Source: Enoplolaimus lenunculus
Taxonomy: Eukaryota > Nematoda > Enoplea > Enoplida > Thoracostomopsidae
Reading direction: 5' to 3'
DNA length: 64,000 nucleotides
Assembly: GCA_030248215.1 (NCBI GenBank)
Contig: JASANG010001881.1
Span: forward strand, 124,001 to 188,000
The position numbers and the translations under genes were made by a program. Numbering within the stretch: position 1 is the stretch's first letter; every line of letters starts with the position of its first letter. A model generated the notes under the pieces. That model did no database searches and had not been told where the DNA came from. It saw only the letters and a list, made by a program, of their open reading frames with translations. Below are positions 9,322-21,300 of this stretch, one piece after another.

Positions 9322-12300
9322 TTAATTATAGCTTTCAGTGTAATAGTAATCATCGCCATACGCTTCTTCATCAGCGTCGCTTGAATCAATTGCAACCTGT
9401 AAAGTTTCAAAATTTAAAGACAACACTAAATTGCAGTGAGTTGATTTTAACTCAGAATGAGTCGAATTACTCAGTCTGAGTGAGGACTGTCATAACTCAG
9501 ATTTGTGAGTTGATTCAACTCATTCTGAGCTAACTGATCAACTCACCCGGAATCATATCAACTGAGAGCGGAAATCAGCTCAACTCAGAGTCAATTAATG
9601 CTTATTGTTATTAACGCAGAAATAACTAACTCGCTAGCTGAGTTGATTATTTAACACATTAGAATTTACAGTGAACGCTTTCTTCAATACAATACATAAT
9701 TTTTCAATTTCATCTGAGATGTAATTTCAAGCTGAGATTGGAACTCTTGACTCTTATATATAAAGGCGCTTACCATCAGGGTTCGACAAATTGTACTCTA
9801 TTCAAGTAAGGGTTAGTGAACGTTTTTTCAAAACCATGAAACTGAATTTTATGATCCACTTAACACTACGTTTACCCAGTTCCCACAGCTTTTAGCTTCT
9901 GGGAGAAGTAAGCCTAAGCCTAATGCAGTGCTGGAGCAGACAGGGATGGAGGCTCCGCCAAACTCGCGGGCGAAGCCACGCTGTAAATTCCAATAAGTTG
10001 ATTAATCAATTCAGCTAGCGAGTTGATTATTTCTGAATTAATATCAGTAAACAATAATTTACTCTGAGTTGAGTTGATTTTCGTTCTGAGTTTAGTTGAC
10101 TCTCGGTGAGTTGATTAATTAAATCAGAATGAATTGAATCAACTCAAAATTCTGAGTTCTGATAGTCCTAACTCAGACTGAGTGATTCAATTCATTCTGA
10201 ATTAAAACCAACTCACTGAAATTTACAGTGCAGAGAGAAACCAGACGCAATTTACAACTTCGGCGGTTTTTGTTTCAACCGGTTCGAGTGGAGACCCCTT
10301 TAAGGGTGCCTCACCCCAAGTGGTGGTGTATGCGGGTGGCTGCTCCGGCCCTGGACTAATGCAATTCTGAAAATACTATTTGAACCGAGTAATAACTGAA
10401 ATTTCAAAAATATGAATCAAAAATTAAGAAACAGCTATTAAGTGTTAGAATTCTTTAAATTGTTATCAAAATTCAACTGGGCGTTCGGCTATAGTCATTG
10501 ACAGAAATCAACGTAAATTGAAAATTCGTTTTTGTTTCTCAAATTCAAATTGAAAACATTTTGAAAAATAATTAAGACATCAAACCTCTTCGTAGTCTTT
10601 TTCGAGTGCTCCCAAATCTTCGCGTGCGTCTGAGAATTCGCCTTCCTAAAATTTAAAAGATGTTCGTAATTAAACAACGAAAAATGGTTGACAAAATAAG
10701 AATTAGAAAAAAGTAAACTTTACCAATTTGAAAATTAAATTAAATTGAAAAAACTTCAAAAATTTGCATTATTATATGTAGCACAAAAGTAATTGGGTAC
10801 TGTAGTGACCCGAATAAGAGGGTGTATTAAGAAGTGGTCCTCATTTTTTAGTCCACATCAATAGGAGTTCGTATCCCTAATAAGAGTCCGTAAGCGGATA
10901 CAGTCCCTAAACCCTAATTAGAATCCACAAAATGTCAAATATTCATAATTGTAGTGCTTATATAACTCCAGGACCAAATAAAGTTGAGTTCGAAACTTTA
11001 AAGCGTACTTAAGTTTTAAAAGTACATTCCTAAGTTTAACGTTGCATTATCGATCAAGGTTTTGAAGGGTGGCGGAGCGTTTGTTTAAACTAACTAACAG
11101 TCCGTAACAGAATAACAGGAAGTGCCCCCTTGAGAGGCCAATTAAATATCAGTCCCCTATTATTTGGGTCACTATAGTATTAACTTCGGCATATCAACGC
11201 AATTTTTAATTAATGTCACAGAATTGGCAAATTTCAAAATTATAGTCTGGTTTCGAAAAAAATGTTTTGTATGAAAATTTTATTCGGGTATGTCACAAAC
11301 TTTGGCCCACAGTTTGAAATTTTTTACCCTCAGGTATACCCGTGTCAAAAATTTCTCACCCGTCCGGTGTTTACCCGCAGCTGTGTGACGCATACTCTAA
11401 CCTTGGTCATATTGAAATTGTAAACCAAATCGGTTTAAAATCCTGAAGTTACCTCCATGCCTTCACCAATGTACCAATGGATAAACGCTCGTTTACTGTA
11501 GAGAAGATCGAATTTTTGACTTAATCGCGTCCAAGCTTCCTTAATTGCGGTTGTATTTGACAGCATGCAAACTGCAGAATCAACCCTTGCTAAGTCACCG
11601 CCTAGAAAATGAGATTCTACAAGAAGAATAGAGAATTGTTGAAAAAGCAAACGTTTGAATAAAAAAAGAGGAAATTAATTTTGGTTGTGTTGAATTAAAA
11701 ATGTTTGTTACAATTTATTAAAGGCACACAACATCATATCCTGTTTGAATTTGTATACAAGATAATCGTTTACCTATAAATGAGAGTGGGACATTACCTC
11801 CGGGTAACCGCGGGTACCCGAGCTTACCCGTAAGTAAACGCCCGTCGGGTAAACAATCTCAGGCGGGGGTATACCCGCGGGAAATATTTTTGTCATGCGG
11901 GTGAAAAATTCACAGGTTTCGCCGCGGTAATCTTTCAAGTTTAAAAGTGAAAAACTTACGCTATTGTCTGTTCTATTTCTGGTCAGATGCGGCTCCGTGC
12001 TTTATTTAGCTGGGTTTGAAATTTTGTTGTTTCTAGTAAAATTCATTTGTACAATTCATTGATGCTATATCGCAAAACGTCGCTAAAAGCGTGAATCACC
12101 ACCGATCTTTAAAATTCTTGTTTGACTTCCGGCGCGGGTATAAAGTGCGTCGTGGGAAGATCTTTTTTGCGTGGGTATACTCGCGGATAAAAAATTCTTG
12201 TTTGCATGAGAATAGCGTGGGTCGGGTAAAAAAATCAATACCCACTTCCCACTCTGCCCATAATCTTTGTGAAATCTTGAGATAGGAATAATATATCAAC

Positions 12301-15300
12301 AGTTTTTATAAAATATCAAACACAAGTATATTAAAGAACAATAACCAATTAAAATTTTTTCTACACTATTAATCACAATTTCCTAATCCTTGTTTGTTGA
12401 CACCCCCCTCGCCGGAGATATGTCTCCAAATTAGAGTTACACGGGCCTAAAAGACACACATCCTATCCGGAATCACGGTACTTAAATATATTAATAAGCT
12501 GTCGGAAAATATTGTCGTGTCTAGGGTATACGAGCCTTTATCTAACCAGCGTGAAAATTCGCCCCCCTGCAATGTGCCGTCTACGGCGTAGCAGTTTGCT
12601 TAATAACGGAAGCAGACATGCATAAATGTGCAATATATGAATGCGAAAGAAACATTGCGAACGAAGCGAGCCAGAACTCAAATAAAGCATCAATGGTTAT
12701 GCTGAATTGCAGCAACGAGCGAAATTGTTTCTACCCGCATAGCCGATCAGAATTGCCAGGGTGTCGGCCAGGTGCCCGAACCCCCTGCTAGAAGAGTACG
12801 AGGGTGGTAGCCGCGACTCTGAGTTACCTGGAACCACTGTCGGCGGCTGATAGTTAATGCCGACTTTGAATCCGGTCGGACACCAGTCAACAAATCGAAT
12901 CGTACGTTTAACTTTTATCTGTTGAACTGCTGTGTTGACATCTTTCGAAACCACGTTACCCCTGAAATATTACAATATGACTCCAAGTCTGCCAAACATC
13001 AAATTTATAACCAATTCCGTTCAACTTCGGGTTCAGTTCAACTTCGGTTGGCCATAACTCCATGTGATCCTGTGGTTAATGCTGTTTGAATATGCACTTG
13101 AGGAGCAATGAAGGACGACATATATATTGTGAGTTAGCCAGTTGCGGTATTGGTAGGATTTGACTTCAGGAAGGTCTTGAACATTTCACATCCGGAAGAA
13201 TGTTCTTCAAGCAGTCGGTCAGTGTAAAGAACAGGGGAGGAACAGTATTATAGGCATATTCTTAAGTCTGAGACTAAGCCTAAAGCGTAATGCACCATCC
13301 AGGTTATACTGCGATCGCCAATGTCAAAAAATGTCCATGCTATTATTGGAAAGTAGCAATAAAATTACAGCTATTTCATGCACCAAGTAATTATTTTCAC
13401 ACTATTTAGTTAGTATGTTGTTTCGTTGCAGTCTATTCTTAGGACATGTTCGACAAATGGCAGGGTACTTTGACAGCGCGTTGTTTCTTGCACCAAAAAT
13501 AGAATTTAACGAAAAAATTTGAATGTCATGCTTAGATTAAAATTTTCAAGCTCAATTTTGAAGTTTTCCGGCAAAATTTGAATTTTCCCGTCAAAATTTG
13601 AACTTAAGCGATAAAATTTGAATTTTACCGCCACAATTTCAATTTTCCACCAAAATTTAAGTTTTCCGCTAAAATTTGAATTTCGCGCCAAAATTTGAAT
13701 TTTCCCGCCAAAATATGAATTTCCCACCAAAATTCGACTTTCCCACCAAAATTCGAATTTCCCGCCAAAATTTGAATTTTCCCGCCAAGATTTGAATTTC
13801 CCGCCAAAATGTGAATTTTCGGGACAAAATTTTGAAAATAAAGAAAAATTTTAAACTTTGCAGGTTCTAAACATTGACCGTAAAATATACACTGTATTTT
13901 AAAAGGGTGATGTTTTTTACACACTATTTATGCCCGGTCGCTTTATTTTGTATGTAAGTTGTATAGCTAGCTAAAATTTTGGACACTATTTTTAGAGAGT
14001 GTTCGTAAATTAGATAGGCATTAAAATGGTGGGACATTTTTTTGACATTGGCGAGCGCAGTATAACCTGAATGGTGCATAAGAATGAGCATATTCCGAAG
14101 CCTAAGCCTAAGTGTATCCTAAGCGTAATCATTTTATCACCAAAAATTTTCTGAGGGTGAAAAATTGTAAGGTAGGGGACCTTACAATTTTAACACAATA
14201 AAATTTCTGACGTTGGGCGCACGCCCCTCCCCGCCCCACCTCTGGATTCGCTAGTGGGATTATTAGTTATTAAAATATGTTTTTAGTACTGTACCGATAT
14301 AACAACGACACCGCCATATATTTTCCAGTCCGCGGATCGCATTTAACCATTTGATTCGACGGCTCAAAGCATTGTGCAGTCAACTTTGCGGTACTCAATT
14401 TTTCGTGAAATGCCTGTTCATAACAAACAAAACAATTATTTATGCAAACAAACATCACCGTCGCCAAAAAATGTTTAATTTCTATACTATTCGGGTATAT
14501 TATTAAAGCTGGAATGTCCGGCATACGAGGGGAAATAGAAAATATTCATGTGAAAAAGGGTTAAGCGGAAAAATTTCAGTTTACTATCCATAACCCCTTC
14601 TCACATTGAGTTGCCTGTAGGCAACTCAGCGCAGTGTATATACGTTAAATAATATATATCGCACCGTGTTTAACAATTGCAACACGTATACATAGTGCTA
14701 AATCACCACAAGACGTGAGAGCCCCCTCGGGCTCGAGCGTCAAGCTCCTATAACTGAGTGGTGATGGTATACGCCTCCCATTCCAGTCACTGGTGTTCGA
14801 TTCCTTACATAAAAGTAGGTCTCAGGGGAAATAAAAAATATTCATGTGATAAAGGGTTAATTGTAGCATTTTCACCAAAATTTGACAGGAATATATTTGT
14901 TTAAGCTTAAATCTGAGGTTATGCTCATAAGCGACAAGATATGCTCAGGCGAACGCCTGCGCGTCGGAAGACCTTATATGGGGTGTGTTCTTTTGATGAA
15001 TATGCCTCTACACTTGGCATAAATTTGAGGCCCAGCTTAAGGTCGCGCTATACTTGCTGCGAAACGAACGATCAATTCAAAATTCTGAGTTCTGATAGTC
15101 CTAATTTTGACTGAGTGATTCAACTCATTCTGAGTTAAAATCAACTCACTGAAATTTACAGTGTTTCAGTTCACCTTATCTGCTGCAATCACAGGCGCAT
15201 ACGTCGCCATAGGAAAATGGATCCTTGGATACGGAACTAAATTCGTTTGAAATTCATTCAAATCAACGTTGATTGCGCCTTCAAAGCGAAGCGACGCAGT

Positions 15301-18300
15301 TATCGATGATACGCACTGGGCGACAATACGATTGATATTCGTGTACGTGGGTCTAAAATTAAACACCGCAAAACCGAAGTTGTCATACCCCTGCTCAGGA
15401 GTATTACTACTAACCGATCCCAAATCTTCTTTGAGATTTATTGTAATCCCACAATTTTCATTTTTACTCGTTTAATTACTTAAATTATTCGTTGCGCTAT
15501 ACCTTTGTTAACGTCCGGCGCCGTCCGTCACCGTGCGTCGGTATCGTACGCAAGTAAGTCACGTACGATAACGTAGGGTACGAACGATGACGGGCGGCAC
15601 CGTGCGAATGACGGCCGGCGATGTACGGGTGACGCACGGCGCCGGACGGGTGACGCACGGCGATGGACGGCGCCGGACGGGTGACGCACGGTGATGGACG
15701 GCGCCGGACGGGTGACGCACGGCGATGGACGGCGCCGGACGGGTGACGCACGGTGATGGACGGCGCCGGACGGGTGACGCACGGTGATGGACGGCGCCGG
15801 ACGGGTGACGCACGGTGATGGACGGTGCCACACGGGTGTTGCATGGTGGCGGACGGTTTGAACGTCAAGTATACCGCAACTCTAACTCCTTGAACACTTA
15901 AAATCAATTTAAAATATGCATAGAACAGACCTACTGTAACAGTAGCATATGCATACTCCTCAAGCCTAAAGCCTACCTCTATGCCTAAGCGTAAGAATGA
16001 ATTTATAAATTAAAGTTTAAACATAAAATAGTATAAATGTTAAGATTATACTATTGCAGTTTTACAGAAAAACGTTCCACGCCTGATCTTTACATGGAAA
16101 ATACTTTAACATTAAACTTTAATTTTAAATGATGAAATAGATTATTTTTATAAAATTAAATTATTATTATTATTTTCTATTTATTTTTTAATTAATTTTA
16201 AAAATCTTTTTAGTTTATCCTTATAAGAGAAAAATATTTCTCCTGCGTTCAGTTTTTACAATTAATATCAAATTGTTTTTGTACAGAAATTACGGCCCAT
16301 GTATAGAATAGGGCCGGATCGTTTTCCGACGGGACTGTAATAGAGTCAGTTTAAGCTTTAGACTAACTTTTTTACTTAGGCTTAGGCTTAGGAATATGCT
16401 TTACTATTGTTCCTGCCCTGTTGTATACATGGGCCGAAATTACAAAAATCGGTTTAACTTTTTTTTTGTATTTAACACCTGCTTTTGAGTTTGTGCCAGC
16501 ATGACATTTAAAAAAATAATTACCCAAGCAGAGATATGGGAATTCGCTTCAGAATTAATTAAGGTCAGGATTTTAACTCAGAATGAGTTGAGCTCACTCA
16601 GAAGTCTGAGCTCTGAACTAGTTCTTTCAGAACACAGAATTCTGAACAGATTAATTCATTCTGAGTTAATAAACTCATCCGGAATTAAAACACCTCAGAG
16701 TGAGTTAATATTCACTGGTATGAACTCAGAAATAAACCAAAAATAACTAATTCTCTCTCTGAATTGATCAATCAACTCATTGGAATTAAACGACTCACCT
16801 ATCAAGTGCAAGATTGTTCTGACAAATATCATAAATCGCTTCGTTGTCGACCAAAAAACTGACATCAGCAAATTCGAGCGTTGTATGCGTGTTCAAAATT
16901 GAATTGTACGGTTCAACCACTGCCGTTGATATCTGCAATTAAAAAAGCTCATTTCAATACCAAATAACCTTAATTTAAGCCCTTCCCAAATAGAGTCGAC
17001 TACGAGCAACTCAGTGCAATTCGTATATTTAACATAATGCATAGTATTTAACAAATATAACATGTATACGTAGTACTAAATCAGCCCATGACGTGATATC
17101 CCATTCGCGCATGAGCGTCAAGCTCCTATTGCTGAATAATGATGGTAATCGCCTTTCACTTCATTTTCCGCCAGTCCAATCCAGCACAAAAGTAGATATC
17201 CGATGAAATACAGAATATTCATGTGAGAATGGGTTAATACCAAACTGACAGTAAATTTTTACGAGCGTTCCTATTTTATCGGATAGAAATAATTGACGCC
17301 GCTAACATTGGCTTAAAATTCTTGTGAACTGAAGTTGTTTTATACAGCTCATTGCACGATCATTTCGTCTTGGAATTATAAATCATAGGGACACGGTAGT
17401 GTCACTATTATATGTTTCTTCCAAAAGTGTTCACGTCTCTCTTATGTTTCTATCAAAAGTCTATTATTTCAACTATTCCGCTTTGGTGGTATTTATATAC
17501 AAACGTATGTCATTCAAGATCATGGCAACCGGTGTTCATGCGCTATATTTAAAGAAAAAATTTCATAAGAATCGGAAGCGCAAAGTTTCGCCTTCGTATT
17601 TGGATTCAAATCTTGTCGCAAGGTGTTCTACAGAATTGTAGATTGTAAGAATAGAATTTTTTATGTGCTGCATAAGTTATCTCAACCATATACGTTAAGC
17701 TATTTATTTAACGAAAATACTATTGTTTAGTACGTATATATGCCAAACATGTTAAGTGGACAATTACGAAAAACATTAGCTTATATATGATTACAAATTA
17801 GTAACATAGCTAGCTTTTTGTGTATTTTTTGCCAAGGCGCGTTTTTGAAAACCCAGACGTAACCTCAAGTTGTCGAAAACTGTTTATTTCCGAGCTAGAA
17901 CCTTATGGCTGCAAAGCTTTTCAATCAAAGTGGTGATCCCTTAAAGTTTAACATTTTATTATATAAAACATACAAACATTTTCCAAATTTGTGCAACGAA
18001 TAACATTAGTAAAGCTTATATTTTGCGAATATGTGAATGATAGAGACTCTTTATAAATCTGTGCGTGTTTTAATAATTTTTTCGGTCATCTCGTGAATCG
18101 TTAGCTATGCAAATATGAAAATAGTACCGTTGACGGCTCGTCGAGATCTGTGTGACGCCGTGGTAGATGCAGGAACTTCAAAAGATCGGTCGCTCAACGT
18201 ATAATACTGCAAAAAAGACGAGACTGAAGTCGAACGCAAATTTAATGCTAAATCTTAATGCAAAACCTTTCTCTTGATTCAAGTTGTGGTGGTTCAGGCC

Positions 18301-21300
18301 GGAGTGGCACCCACTGCATCCGCCAGTGGTATGAGAGACACTTTTTATTTAATTCGTAGTAGGTGCCTAGATTTTACATTCGCGTGGGTTTTTTTTCTAA
18401 ACCTAGATTTACATTTAAGCTCAAAGTTTACGCGTAAAGTACAGATATCAGTTTTGATTTACTGCTCGATGTATTATTGGTAGCACCAAGTTGAGCACTG
18501 AAATGTCCAAAACTCGGTTTAGAATATTTGAAGAAATTTTGACGTGCAAAATTAACACCATTAATTTAATAAGGTTCCCAAAGCAAGCAGTCCCTTTCAA
18601 AAACGTGACGCTCGGACACAGCGGGCTCTCATTATGGTATGAACCGGCCCGGATTTTTCAGGCCCACGCCCGGCCGCCTTAGTTTTTCGTTTTCGAAAAC
18701 AAAACAAGAATAAGTTACAAAGCAAACCTTATAGTTGCGGACTCGCAGTTTTGACTGCGGATGGAATTGCATTATTAGAATTTTTTGTACAATTAAGAGG
18801 AAACGAACAAAAGTGAGTTTTCACTAGAGCAAGTACTTATCAATTGTATTGATTTTCTATTTGAATTCAAACAATTTATATGAATTAAAATATATTAGCA
18901 TTATAAATTGCGCGAGTTACCTAATAAATAAAAATGAAATTAGGAAAGCGCGACTTTTGTGATTGTGAAAATATAGTTTTTAATTTTCATGGAAATACAG
19001 CTTAACAGTCCTAAAACAATTATAACGTGAGTATATATGACTTTAAATTTGAATATTTTCGCACTTAAGGTAAATTTACATCAAAGTTTTCCTAAAGCTT
19101 AGTAACTAGAATGAAAAGTGCCCCGATGTGGCCATAGAAAACGATATGTTTCGGGTAGTAAGATTTTTAGTTCAATACCGCTAGTATTACAATTTCCATG
19201 CATGCGTATAAAGTTTTAAAACTAGATTAATTTGATGCCCAGCGTCCTCCCGAAACACGACACAACAATACTATAGAATTAATAAAAGTTAAATCACTGA
19301 GTTTGATTGACTGCGTAGCGGAAACATATCCGCAACTTTCTCTGACAGCGGCCAAATAGACATGTGATCCACTGTTTCGATATATTAAAACAAGAAATAA
19401 ATACTAGAATATAAATGACGAATTATGCTTGATGTAAAAAATTTGAGTACGCACTCGTGACATTAGTTTCTTGCACTTAGTAAACTGAAGTTTCGAATAT
19501 ATGCAGCAATATTTGCAACTTTGCTGACGAAATCTGCGTTGTATTCCAATGACGGCCAATGAAAGGTCTGGGGCGGAACGTTTTTCTGCGGAACTAGAAT
19601 AGAATAAGCTTAATTTTTTGCTTGGCTTAGGCTTAGGATTATGCTCATTCTTACGCTTAGGTTTAGGCTTAGGAATATGCTCATGCCAACGCTTATGCTT
19701 AGGCTTAGGATTAGGAATATGCTTATAATACTGATCCGCTCCTGTTCTTTACATTGAGCCAATTGACGAACACACGTTTTTAATATTGGGTCACCAGCAT
19801 TTTTTACGCTTAATTTCTACTTATATACTCTTTTTAAAACCCAAAATTTTTCTGCATATATTCGAAACTTCAGTTTACTAAGTGCAAGAAACTAATGTCA
19901 CGAGTGTGTACTCAAATTTTTTACATCAACCATAATTCGTCATTTATATTCTAGTATTTATTTCTTGTTTTAATATTTCGAAACAGTGGATCACATGTCT
20001 ATTTGGCCGCTGTCAGAGAAAGTTGCGGATATGTTTCCGCTACGCAGTAAATCAAACTCAATGATTTAACTTTTATTAATTCTATAGTATTGTTGTGTCG
20101 TGTTTCGGGAGGACGCTGATTGGCATCAAATCAATCTAGTTTTAAAACTTTATACGCATGTATGGAAATTGTAATACTAGCGGTAGTGAGCTAAAAATCT
20201 TACTACCCGAAACATATCGTTTTCTATGGCCACATCGGGGCACTTTTCATTCTAGTTATAAAGTATAATTCGACTGCAACAAACACTGCAACAAATATTG
20301 CAATTTTTTTTATTAATATCGCAATTATGCAAAATTGCACACTAAGAAATTTGGCGATTTGGTGAAATTAAAGCGCAGCGTAATAGGTCCGTGTGGCCTA
20401 TCAAACGTGGTAACGTCTGTTTGTTGACAGCCTATTTAGTAACATTCGTGTTGAAACATTCATACAAAATCAAATTTAATCTCAAAATATTAGCAAAATT
20501 TGAGCTGGAAAAATTAGTTTTCTGAGGTCAAAAATGCGAAAATTGTCCATTTGATCCAAAAAACTTTATTCTACAAACGAAACCTGAGGCGCAGGATATA
20601 TCGCAATTTCAAGTTTGGTTTTCTTTCCATACTCAAGTGCAAGACGTTCCAGTATTAACGATGTCAGTCCGGATCCAGTTCCGCCTCCGAAACTGTGGAA
20701 CAGAATAAATCCTTGCATTCCTCCAGTTTCTTCGACCATTCTAAAAATAACAATAATAATAATAACAATAATAACAATAACAACAATAACAACAACAACA
20801 ACTACTACAACAAGAATAATAATAATAACAACAACAACAATAATAATAATAATAACAGCAACAACGTCACCAACAACAGCAACAAAAACTTCCCCATCAA
20901 GAAAAAATTTCGGATGGGGTGTATAACCTTCTGATATATCTCATAAGTAGTTAAAGATACGTTCTACAAATTTAGAACGGATTTTTTACTTGAAAATTTT
21001 TATAAAAGATACCCCTTAGCTTTTTTTCAATTTGGCAATAATTTTCGGGGGAATGTGTGTCGCATTTTTCAACCCTTCTTACATTCTTGCAAACTAAGCT
21101 CTGTCGAGACCGTTTTCTTAAATGCGTGTAGCAACTATCGCCAGTATTGATTTTTAATCAGGCAAACTTCTAATACATGTACAATTGAAAAATTTCGAAC
21201 CTTGTCAGTTATTGGCTTGAATAATTTTTAAACCTACTGTCGTGTTTATGCTGAGTCTATTTCTAAACCAAATCCTAAGCAAGAAAATTAGTGCAATGCA

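Noticed and set aside
13506-13924. Minus-strand frames with [13 protein letters not shown]-type repeats
   Set aside because: They come from the degenerate minisatellite of the nested family N element.
15497-15907. Repeat proteins from the 31-bp GC-rich array on the minus strand
   Set aside because: Same artefact: a stop-poor GC-rich minisatellite with three overlapping open frames.
20615-20934. Asn-rich and Thr/Ile-rich plus-strand frames
   Set aside because: They arise from the AAT/AAC microsatellite and the antisense of a tubulin exon.
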